IMG/VR virus record: IMGVR_UViG_3300042391_000311
Coordinates: 1-43,465 of that record
DNA from: a virus
Length of the DNA stretch: 43,465 nucleotides
Strand: one strand, 5' to 3'
How positions within the stretch are numbered: the stretch's first letter is position 1; every line of letters starts with the position of its first letter. A program made the position numbers and the translations under genes. The notes beneath the pieces were generated by a model, which made no database searches, was not told the origin of the DNA, and saw only the letters and a list, made by a program, of their open reading frames with translations. Shown one piece after another: positions 1 through 4,981 of the stretch.

Positions 1-1183
1 TGTTTTCAAATTGTAATGAATATTTAACGAATCGCTCTGTTAACTCATTAAGCTTTTCGTCTGTATTATAAGTCTGTTTTAAAAGTGACTTGAACTTTGT
101 TTCTACATAAAAGAACGCTGTCTTGATGTCGTTTGTTGGATAGTCTAACATCTTCTTGATTAGTTTAGTTCTCCATTCCAACGTATCTACGTTAGGCACT
201 GCACTAATGATACGGAACTCGATACGATTACTATGTATCTTGATTGCTTGATACTTCTCATTATCTTCTTTCAAGTCCTTGTTAGATTTACCCTTGCAAT
301 AGTTCTTGTCTACTCTACCATGATACAATGCATACAATAGTGGGGTATATCCCTTAACTTTCTCAAACATTTGCTCACCAGTCAAGCCTACTTCTGATAA
401 GTTGATATGCCCACCACAACTATAAGACTTGTCAGCGTTGATATGACTAACTAACAACTCATTACCTCGTATATGTTCAAAGATTTTCTTGATATTCAAC
501 TCGAATGTAGGTGATACTAACTCGAAACCACTACAACTATTAAGGCTGCCGTCTGACTCTTTACGCCACATATGGTCTGTCTTGCTTTCGAAGTCATCTA
601 TATCAATACTATTACGCACGTCCTCATCTTCTTTCTCTATCTCGTAACCGATATAATATCTTGGCTTCTTAGACCATGACTTAGTAGTGTACCCACTATT
701 ATGGTACCCTCGCACATAACTAGCATACGGAACTTCTGATACATAACAACCTCTGTCTTCATTATAATACGCATTGTCTATATCCATATATTCGTCAATA
801 TCTTCACACCATACAAGGTCGTAATACTCTAAGCCACGTTCACTATAGTACTCGCCATTATATCTACTAACTCCATATCTATCTATAGCTACACTAGACC
901 ACCACTCTTGATCTCTTCCATTATATACTAAGTGCATATCATCTTCGTCATGCCATTCCTCGGTACGTTCGCACCATCTCACATCGTGAATAGATTGTAT
1001 ATCGCTATTATATGTTACAACGAAGTTTTCTCCATTGAAGAAAATTCCGTCATGACATTCTGCGTCTTCGTATTCATCTATTGATATATAATCATTCTCT
1101 ACTGACTGAATGAATAATTTTACTTTCTCTCTATCGCCACCAAAATAGTCATATAGATTTCTTATCTCGCTTAACGTGTACAT
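1..1183 (-). CDS. Amidoligase-family (GCS/ATP-grasp-like) enzyme, 3' end outside window
   Basis: Open for 394 codons from ATG at 1183 to the left edge with no stop, so the C-terminus is missing. Visible motifs fit the carboxylate-amine ligase (amidoligase) fold: IGYEIE at residues 178-183 (metal/ATP acidic strand), DGSL followed by GFELVSP at 211-225, CGGHIN at 256-261 and RIEFRI at 320-325. The family joins amines to carboxylates of peptides or proteins and turns up in phages and in peptide-modification clusters; the substrate here is unknown. The first ~170 residues are rich in Tyr, Trp, Asp and Glu and are not recognised. The start is 2 nt past the stop of the preceding 54-residue gene, so the two are probably co-translated. 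The family call is from motifs seen by eye; the biological role is inference. Confidence 0.72.
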   Translation of the reverse strand, partial: MYTLSEIRNLYDYFGGDREKVKLFIQSVENDYISIDEYEDAECHDGIFFNGENFVVTYNSDIQSIHDVRWCERTEEWHDEDDMHLVYNGRDQEWWSSVAIDRYGVSRYNGEYYSERGLEYYDLVWCEDIDEYMDIDNAYYNEDRGCYVSEVPYASYVRGYHNSGYTTKSWSKKPRYYIGYEIEKEDEDVRNSIDIDDFESKTDHMWRKESDGSLNSCSGFELVSPTFELNIKKIFEHIRGNELLVSHINADKSYSCGGHINLSEVGLTGEQMFEKVKGYTPLLYALYHGRVDKNYCKGKSNKDLKEDNEKYQAIKIHSNRIEFRIISAVPNVDTLEWRTKLIKKMLDYPTNDIKTAFFYVETKFKSLLKQTYNTDEKLNELTERFVKYSLQFEN

Positions 1184-1185
1184 AA

Positions 1186-1350
1186 TTAGTGATATTTATA
1201 GCCTTTACAGCCGTTAGTATTAAACACTCTACTCATAAATCGGTGCATCTTTGCTTTACGATTATGTTTTTTATAATTAAAGCCAGGGTCTGACAGTGCC
1301 ACGTTACTTAATATGGTCAACGTGATAACCATTAAAACATACTTTTTCAT
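1186..1350 (-). CDS. Small protein with N-terminal signal-like helix (54 aa)
   Basis: Begins MKKYVLMVITLTILSNVALS, a short basic N-terminus plus a hydrophobic segment with small residues near position 18, which looks like a cleavable signal peptide. The rest (about 34 residues) is basic, rich in Lys/His/Arg, with one Cys near the end. The ATG lies inside the TGA of the upstream 67-residue gene (ATGA overlap) and the stop is 2 nt before the amidoligase start. The tight coupling is the main argument that this short gene is real. It may be exported or periplasmic; a peptide substrate of the amidoligase is a possibility but pure inference. Confidence 0.6.
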   Translation of the reverse strand: MKKYVLMVITLTILSNVALSDPGFNYKKHNRKAKMHRFMSRVFNTNGCKGYKYH

Positions 1351-1550
1351 ATCAATTCTATATTATCTGTTTCTACCTCTTCCCCATCTAATGGGATTGT
1401 GCCACAATTGTCAAACAAAAATTGTGTATCAATTTCAAATTTACCATCTCGTTTCAAGGCTTCTATTACTTCCCACCCTATGTTTTTTACATCGTCCAAG
1501 TCACTGAAATACCATTCAATGAATCTTGCTTTTGTCATTTGCTTTTTCAT
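1347..1550 (-). CDS. Small acidic hypothetical protein (67 aa)
   Basis: Not recognised. It is an acidic soluble protein starting MKKQMTKARFIEWYFSDLDD, with Trp/Phe-rich and Asp/Glu-rich stretches. Both ends overlap neighbours by ATGA: its ATG sits in the stop of the 26-residue gene, and its TGA sits in the ATG of the 54-residue gene. This implies translational coupling along the leftward operon. Confidence 0.65.
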   Translation of the reverse strand: MKKQMTKARFIEWYFSDLDDVKNIGWEVIEALKRDGKFEIDTQFLFDNCGTIPLDGEEVETDNIELI

Positions 1551-1627
1551 CTTGTTAAATAAATTAAAATTGCTATTACCATTACTAATTGAATGTATGT
1601 TAACACTCGTTCTATTTTCTCGTTCAT
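1547..1627 (-). CDS. Single-helix membrane miniprotein (26 aa)
   Basis: Encodes MNEKIERVLTYIQLVMVIAI plus six more residues: a charged N-terminus followed by one hydrophobic helix (about residues 11-24) and a final Arg. Start and stop both overlap neighbouring genes by ATGA. Too short for reliable homology; support comes from overlap coupling and the clear membrane-helix pattern. Confidence 0.5.
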   Translation of the reverse strand: MNEKIERVLTYIQLVMVIAILIYLTR

Positions 1628-1725
1628 GATACCTCGAATATGATTAATAATAATACGATAATTCCCATCGTTACCGCATACAATACGCCTATACTGGCGC
1701 CCCTTGTTAAGTTACTTTTGTTCAT
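1624..1725 (-). CDS. Single-helix membrane miniprotein (33 aa)
   Basis: Encodes a 33-residue protein starting MNKSNLTRGASIGVLYAVTM with one hydrophobic helix (about residues 11-30) ending FEVS. Its TGA overlaps the ATG of the 26-residue miniprotein. Two adjacent one-helix miniproteins could be small membrane effectors; no family is recognised. Confidence 0.5.
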   Translation of the reverse strand: MNKSNLTRGASIGVLYAVTMGIIVLLLIIFEVS

Positions 1726-1731
1726 CTTGTT

Positions 1732-1884
1732 TTATTTACGTTCTATAAAATATGGTAAAGGGTATTTTTTCTGCAAATATTCCTTTGCCGTTCGTTGTGT
1801 CGCACGTCTTATTGTAACGTCCTTTTTAAATAGCAACTTGTTGCCAGTTTCATCCCATAGGACGACCTCGAAAATATAGTTCAT
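1732..1884 (-). CDS. Small basic hypothetical protein (50 aa)
   Basis: Starts MNYIFEVVLWDETGNKLLFK and continues with a Lys/Arg-rich stretch ending FIERK. The alternating hydrophobic pattern suggests a small beta-alpha fold. It is the first gene after the tRNA-like element, whose 3' end lies about 22 nt upstream, and it ends 6 nt before the 33-residue gene. Not recognised. Confidence 0.55.
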   Translation of the reverse strand: MNYIFEVVLWDETGNKLLFKKDVTIRRATQRTAKEYLQKKYPLPYFIERK

Positions 1885-1906
1885 CTTATTTTATTTTATT
1901 AGTTAG

Positions 1907-1948
1907 TGGTGCGTAGGGAATCGAACCCTACTTCATACCATAGCACCT
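1907..1948 (-). ncRNA. tRNA-like T-arm/acceptor mini-helix (possible tmRNA 3' end or degraded tRNA)
   Basis: On the minus strand this reads GGTGC, an 11-nt linker, then GTAGGG-TTCGATT-CCCTAC and GCACC. The hairpin has a canonical tRNA T-loop (GTTCGATTC with the closing pair) stacked on a 5-bp acceptor-like stem. There is no D-arm or anticodon arm within 75 nt upstream, so this is not a normal tRNA. A second TGGTGC at 2148-2153 could pair with the 3' GCACCA instead, making a ~247-nt circularly closed RNA reminiscent of a small tmRNA, but no convincing tag reading frame was found. Confidence 0.4.
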
Positions 1949-2215
1949 AAATACTTTTGTTCCGTTCTTGAGTTTTTACTCCGAAATTTTAATTACGTTT
2001 AAAGTATTATTATATTATTGCTTGCCACGTGAAACTGCAAACCCTCATTTGTTCCGTTACATTAAATGTACGTTTTGATAATTACCATTTGAGAAATGTA
2101 TAATTTACCCCTACTTCGGGGAGTCTTCATACTTACCCCATAGGACTGCACCAACTTTACAATGCGTTTCTATCTTTTTATAGTTGTCAATACGTCAAAT
2201 TGTAGTTTTGAATTT

Positions 2216-2251
2216 AAAAAAACCCCCTCATTAGATGAGTACTATTTTTTT
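2216..2251 (-). terminator. Possible intrinsic terminator (leftward)
   Basis: On the minus strand a CTCAT-CTA-ATGAG stem-loop is flanked by A7 before it and GGGG-T7 after it, a weak A-tract/U-tract terminator form. It lies downstream of the 92-residue gene. The stem is short, so efficiency is doubtful. Confidence 0.35.
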
Positions 2252-2352
2252 CTACTCTTTAAAGCTTATTAGATAAGCGTTTAAATTTCAATTAATTCTA
2301 AATGTACTTTACTACTGGTAAAATCGTTTTTTTACCTTTTTATGTAACATAC

Positions 2353-2371
2353 AAAGGGATTTTATCCCCTT
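2353..2371 (-). terminator. Hairpin just past the 92-aa gene
   Basis: On the minus strand AAGGGGAT, loop AAA, ATCCCTTT forms an 8-bp stem with one G-U pair, 28 nt after the stop of the leftward 92-residue gene. No U-run follows, so it may protect the 3' end or act as a weak terminator. Confidence 0.4.
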
Positions 2372-2398
2372 GTTTCGAATATTAAATTCTCGTCAGTG

Positions 2399-2677
2399 TT
2401 ACTTGTTTTCTTTTTCGAATTTTTGTAAGGTTCTTATTACCCAATAGACACAAGTTTTTTCAGTACCTTTAACAAATTGCACACTGTTTTTAAACTCTTC
2501 GTATTTTTTAGCGTCCTTTTTAGTTGCTAGCAAGTACTTAATTTCATAGTTAGTCAACTCTAGTTCTTTTTGATACTCTAATAAAAAGCTACGTGTTGCG
2601 CCTAAGCTTCTTTGTAAGTTTTTAGCGTCCTTTGATAATTTTGATAATCTTGCTTGTTTTTCGTTAATCTTTTTCAT
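2399..2677 (-). CDS. Coiled-coil hypothetical protein (92 aa)
   Basis: Not recognised. It is highly charged and Lys/Glu/Leu-rich, starting MKKINEKQARLSKLSKDAKN. Residues about 5-65 carry a heptad-like pattern of Leu, Ala and Tyr that predicts a coiled coil. The C-terminal third (around residues 70-85) has a Cys-Val-Tyr-Trp stretch. It is the first gene leftward of the divergent control region. Upstream lies a good Bacteroidota promoter (2744-2773) and an inverted repeat over the predicted transcription start. Its position next to the candidate origin is compatible with an early or regulatory role, but no function can be assigned. Confidence 0.65.
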   Translation of the reverse strand: MKKINEKQARLSKLSKDAKNLQRSLGATRSFLLEYQKELELTNYEIKYLLATKKDAKKYEEFKNSVQFVKGTEKTCVYWVIRTLQKFEKENK

Positions 2678-2714
2678 AATATTAAATTAAAATTGTTTTA
2701 CATTTTTACACTTT

Positions 2715-2739
2715 GTTAATAACCTTGTTTGTTATTGAC
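2715..2739. promoter_or_regulatory. Inverted repeat over predicted leftward start site (operator-like)
   Basis: GTTAATAAC at 2715-2723 and GTTATTGAC at 2731-2739 are inverted copies with one mismatch, separated by 7 nt. They cover the predicted transcription start of the leftward promoter, where a repressor would act. Confidence 0.4.
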
Positions 2740-2743
2740 ATTA

Positions 2744-2773
2744 CAAAGGTAACTACTAAATTTGTTTATGCAA
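2744..2773 (-). promoter_or_regulatory. Bacteroidota-type promoter, leftward
   Basis: On the minus strand TTG, a 19-nt spacer and TACCTTTG match the Bacteroidota consensus TTTG-N19-TAnnTTTG. It drives the 92-residue gene about 67 nt downstream and probably the whole leftward block. Confidence 0.6.
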
Positions 2774-2910
2774 GTTTTTTTTTGATTTTTTTTTGATTTT
2801 TAGCTAATTTATAATGATTCTAAATAAAACCTATTGATTTTCAGATAGTTATAAATTTAAGGCGTATAAAAAAAATGTTGTGTTTGTTTGTTTATTTGCG
2901 GTTATAACGC

Positions 2911-3160
2911 AAAGAAAGAATATAAGCAAGCAAATAAAAAGAAAGAAAGAAAGGTATATTTATACAAAAAATGTAGCGATATAAAAAAAGATCAAAAAAA
3001 CGCCCTCACTGTTTTTGTTAAATTTTTAACAAAGTTGTTTATATTTTAACAAACTACCAAACGAAAAAACAAACGGAAGGAAGGACGGAAGAACTAACAA
3101 ACGGAAGGACCGAAGGTAGGAAGAAAAGAAGGAAGGTAGCAAGGCAAGAACGAACGAACT
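2911..3160. repeat. Purine-rich tetranucleotide-like low-complexity tract
   Basis: The plus strand is made largely of four-base words such as GAAA, GCAA, GGAA, CGAA and AGGA, with few T residues, in two blocks (2911-2953 and 3059-3160) around a T-rich interval. The word CAAACGGAAGGA occurs twice, at 3070 and 3098. No coding potential is seen. Confidence 0.6.
3014..3053. repeat. 20-bp inverted repeat plus third half-site
   Basis: TTTGTTAAA and TTTAACAAA are perfect 9-bp inverted arms separated by TT (3014-3033). A further TTTAACAAA occurs at 3045-3053, exactly 20 bp from the second arm. The pattern suggests a dimeric protein site with an extra half-site on the same helix face. Confidence 0.5.
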
Positions 3161-3289
3161 ATAAAAAGCTAAAAACTTCAGACAAATTTTTTGAAATCAG
3201 CACCCCCCACCCAAAATAAAGATCACTTTCCTTTTCGGATTTTTTTCGTGGAATGGGGGGGTTATCCCCTACCTCCTTATTTCTAATCC

Positions 3290-3359
3290 TATGTCGCTAG
3301 ACCCCCCTTTATGTCGATATTCGTGTTTTCATGTTGACCCCTGACGACTTTATGTCGAC
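3290..3359 (+). repeat. Left iteron group (four direct 9-mers)
   Basis: TATGTCGCT at 3290, TATGTCGAT at 3310, CATGTTGAC at 3330 and TATGTCGAC at 3351. All have the same orientation at steps of 20, 20 and 21 bp, about two helical turns. Confidence 0.65.
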
Positions 3360-3573
3360 AAAAAAAAATCAGCTATCCCACTGTTTATAGGCTTTTATCT
3401 TCTTTTTTTCCTTTAAAATGTTGTTACCACTACTACTCTATAAATAAAAAAAAAAAACTATATAAAGAGAGTATATAAAGAAAATAAAAAAAATAAAAAA
3501 TAATTTTCAAAAACAATCGGTAACAACATTTTTTTAGCAACTTTTCAAGCCCACTCTATGATATAGGCTGAAT

Positions 3574-3616
3574 TATGTCAACATTTTATCGACATAGGTC
3601 AACATAGAGCGACATA
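3574..3616 (-). repeat. Right iteron group (9-mers mostly inverted)
   Basis: TATGTCAAC at 3574 is direct. ATCGACATA at 3588, GTCAACATA at 3598 and AGCGACATA at 3608 are inverted copies spaced exactly 10 bp, one helical turn. A ninth copy, GTCAACATG, lies at 3673-3681 across the promoter and start codon of the next gene. Confidence 0.65.
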
Positions 3617-3643
3617 GTAACAGAATTTATTTTCACATACCCC

Positions 3644-3673
3644 TTGTTTCATTGGAATTAATGCGTATATTTG
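3644..3673 (+). promoter_or_regulatory. Bacteroidota-type promoter, rightward
   Basis: TTG at 3644-3646, a 19-nt spacer and TATATTTG at 3666-3673 match the consensus. The start codon at 3679 follows so closely that the message would be almost leaderless. A 9-mer iteron copy overlaps the box and the start, suggesting autoregulation. Confidence 0.55.
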
Positions 3674-3678
3674 TCAAC

Positions 3679-4029
3679 ATGAAGGTATGCAGTAAATGTA
3701 AAGAGGGTAAAGACACAGATTGTTTCAATGTTGACTCATCAAAGACTGACGGTCTACACGCAAATTGTAAGGACTGTAGAAAGGAAGATAAGTTAACGAA
3801 GAAGACCTGCACCTGTTGCAAGAAGGAGAAGTCATCGGACTGCTTCCATAGGAACTCTAAATCTACAGATGGGTTGTACACGATATGCAAGGTATGTAGA
3901 TCTCCAGAGAAGAAGGTAAAGAGTAAGGCATGTAGCAAGTGCATGAAGGTAAAGAGGTTGGATGAGTTTCATGCCTACTCGTTGGGTAAGCATGGTGTGT
4001 ACCCGAGTTGTAAAGAATGTCGTAGATAA
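3679..4029 (+). CDS. Triple zinc-ribbon protein (116 aa)
   Basis: Three tandem modules of about 38 residues, each with CxxC near its start, an acidic Phe, a DGL or GVY turn, and a second CxxC (for example CSKC ... CKDC in module 1; CTCC ... CKVC; CSKC ... CKEC). This CxxC/CxxC treble-clef unit usually sits at the N-terminus of phage HNH or endonuclease VII-like nucleases, but no HNH domain follows here, so the protein is zinc fingers only and probably binds nucleic acid. ATG 3679 is chosen because an upstream TTG start would lie before the promoter box and adds no zinc ligand. The gene sits directly beside the 9-mer array, so it could be the array-binding protein; that link is inference. Confidence 0.75.
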   Translation: MKVCSKCKEGKDTDCFNVDSSKTDGLHANCKDCRKEDKLTKKTCTCCKKEKSSDCFHRNSKSTDGLYTICKVCRSPEKKVKSKACSKCMKVKRLDEFHAYSLGKHGVYPSCKECRR

Positions 4030-4047
4030 TCGGAGAAAATCCGATTT
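4029..4047 (+). terminator. Intrinsic terminator after zinc-ribbon gene
   Basis: ATCGGA, loop GAAAA, TCCGAT, then TTT, overlapping the stop codon. The 6-bp stem has only a short U-run, so strength is moderate. Confidence 0.5.
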
Positions 4048-4088
4048 AATGTAAAATATAATGCACAATATAGCATTCATTTGTAAGT

Positions 4089-4096
4089 TATATTTG
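4089..4096 (+). promoter_or_regulatory. -7 promoter box TATATTTG for structured RNA
   Basis: Matches TAnnTTTG; no clear TTTG is seen 19 nt upstream. It would start a transcript near 4101, just before the structured segment. Confidence 0.4.
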
Positions 4097-4099
4097 GTG

Positions 4100-4240
4100 T
4101 TATGTATATTATAACTGGCTCACAAGACAACTTAACATTGTCGGAGGGAATGCAGGATGGTTAAGTGTCCGTGGCATCGGGTGGATTTCTGGTGATATTA
4201 ATCCATGACAGAGGAGAGCAGGTGGGAGCCTCTGTTTTTA
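4100..4240 (+). ncRNA. Structured leader or small RNA ending in an intrinsic terminator
   Basis: A stretch more GC-rich than its flanks, with no credible gene. Stems visible: GTTAT/ATAAC near 4100-4115; GACA-CTTAAC (4126-4136, one bulged A) with GTTAAG-TGTC (4160-4169); TGGATT (4182-4187) with AATCCA (4200-4205); and a terminator stem. GGCTC at 4117-4121 can alternatively pair with GAGCC at 4226-4230, which overlaps the terminator's 3' arm, so a switch is possible. The terminator ends 12 nt before the next start codon, so this may be an attenuator/riboswitch-like leader or a free small RNA. Confidence 0.45.
4208..4239 (+). terminator. Intrinsic terminator before 68-aa gene
   Basis: ACAGAGG (4208-4214) pairs with CCTCTGT (4229-4235) across a 14-nt loop and is followed by a run of five T. 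Confidence 0.6.
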
Positions 4241-4251
4241 AAATTAAAATT

Positions 4252-4458
4252 ATGAAAGAAAATTCAATTGACTATTTGTTCCAACAGCTTTGGGACAGAC
4301 CGAAAGACAAACTTACTTGGTATGCTATTCTAAAGGAAGCTAAGGAGAAACATGAGCAAGAGATTATTGATGCAAGACAAAGTGGCATAGATGCAACAAT
4401 AAATGGGAAATCTATAAGTAATATAGATTACTACAACGAAACCTTTAAACAAAAATAA
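4252..4458 (+). CDS. Hypothetical protein (68 aa)
   Basis: Not recognised by function. It starts MKENSIDYLFQQLWDRPKDK and is mostly helical and charged. Small proteins of this type are frequent in phages of Bacteroidota. ATG 4252 is preferred because it follows AAAATTAAAATT, the leader style seen before many genes here; an upstream GTG extension would run through the terminator. Confidence 0.65.
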   Translation: MKENSIDYLFQQLWDRPKDKLTWYAILKEAKEKHEQEIIDARQSGIDATINGKSISNIDYYNETFKQK

Positions 4459-4459
4459 A

Positions 4460-4741
4460 ATGGAAAACACAACAAATATTTTAAATTTAAGAGATATAAA
4501 CACCAATACTTCTTTAAATTCATGGAGTAATCCTATTAGAGTAGAAGTAAATGAGTATGTAGATAGCATAGAAATAATCTATAAACAAACAAGTAATTTG
4601 CAGTTAGCTGTTTACCCTCCTAGACCACCACAGGAAAGAGTTTTTAAAATTATCTTCTCTTGTAAAGACGGAGTTTGGAATAAGTCTGAGCCTATTTATG
4701 GTAATATTATTTCAATGAAACCTGAACATTATGAGTTCTGA
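4460..4741 (+). CDS. Hypothetical protein (93 aa)
   Basis: Not recognised. The N-terminal third is Asn/Thr-rich; the middle alternates hydrophobic residues like a beta sheet, and a PPRPPQ segment lies near residues 53-58. It starts one base after the previous stop, so it is probably co-transcribed with the 68-residue gene. Confidence 0.6.
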   Translation: MENTTNILNLRDINTNTSLNSWSNPIRVEVNEYVDSIEIIYKQTSNLQLAVYPPRPPQERVFKIIFSCKDGVWNKSEPIYGNIISMKPEHYEF

Positions 4742-4767
4742 AATGTCATTAAAGTACAACGCTTTAT

Positions 4768-4974
4768 ATGAAGATAGGAGATAGAGTTACACACAAGAAG
4801 AAGCCAATATATGGTCCTGGCACCATAGTCGACCAACTCCCAGGACTTACTTGGGACAAGTTGAGGGGGTTCGTTGTGCAGTTCGACATATTCAAGATGC
4901 ACAAGAATCAGACAGGATTTACGACAGTTCTTTTTGAGAATCAGATAGAATTGTTATATTTGTCAAAAAATTGA
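4768..4974 (+). CDS. Small SH3-like beta-barrel protein (68 aa)
   Basis: Begins MKIGDRVTHKKKPIYGPGTI, the GD-V ... GxGxI pattern of small SH3/KOW-like barrels that set protein or RNA contacts. Five or six predicted strands fill the sequence. Fold assignment is by pattern only; partners are unknown. The groEL promoter lies within its last codons. Confidence 0.55.
   Translation: MKIGDRVTHKKKPIYGPGTIVDQLPGLTWDKLRGFVVQFDIFKMHKNQTGFTTVLFENQIELLYLSKN
4933..4962 (+). promoter_or_regulatory. Bacteroidota-type promoter for groEL-groES
   Basis: TTTG at 4933-4936, an 18-nt spacer and TATATTTG at 4955-4962. It is one of the best full matches in the window and lies inside the 3' end of the preceding gene. 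Confidence 0.65.
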
Positions 4975-4981
4975 ATTAAAT

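Larger units (their letters stand above)
1885..2398. other. Hairpin-rich intergenic stretch without recognised genes
   Basis: About 510 bases between the small leftward genes and the 92-residue gene. It holds the tRNA-like element (1907-1948), a degenerate relative of that element (about 2106-2153), two copies of a TTTGTTCCGTT word (near 1956 and 2048), a palindrome ACATTAAATGT (near 2061), two short hairpins with the same TAG loop (2227-2239 and 2264-2278) and two stronger hairpins (2317-2336 and 2353-2371). No open reading frame above 50 codons looks real. Confidence 0.6.
2678..3678. other. Divergent non-coding control region, candidate replication origin
   Basis: About 1 kb with no credible gene, where the leftward and rightward blocks diverge. 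In order it contains a leftward promoter and operator, a purine-rich low-complexity tract (2911-3160), a 20-bp inverted repeat (3014-3033), a G7/C-run segment near 3250-3270, four direct 9-mers about 20 bp apart (3290-3359), a very AT-rich core (3421-3520) and four more 9-mers, three of them inverted and 10 bp apart (3574-3616). The combination of iterons around an AT-rich segment is typical of replication origins; this is an inference. Confidence 0.45.

Noticed and set aside
1313-1879. Rightward reading frames of 64-79 codons at 1313, 1399 and 1640
   Set aside because: They are antisense shadows of the leftward microprotein genes, with long low-complexity Leu/Phe/Ser runs.
1907-1948. Complete tRNA gene
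   Set aside because: The T-arm is perfect but no D-arm or anticodon arm fits within normal distance, so only a tRNA-like element is claimed.
2317-2336. Rightward intrinsic terminator (GGTAAAA / TTTTACC then T5)
   Set aside because: No rightward gene ends nearby; the AT-only pairing can arise by chance in this region.
2911-3160. CRISPR array suspected from the repeated words
   Set aside because: There are no equal-length repeats separated by unique spacers; the periodicity is about four bases.
3652-3678. Upstream TTG start extending the zinc-ribbon protein by nine residues
   Set aside because: The extension would begin before the promoter box at 3666, adds no zinc ligand and uses a rare start; ATG 3679 is simpler.
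4165-4251. GTG start extending the 68-residue protein through the structured RNA
   Set aside because: The reading frame would cross a clear intrinsic terminator and the residues look unlike a protein; ATG 4252 has the leader style of other genes here.
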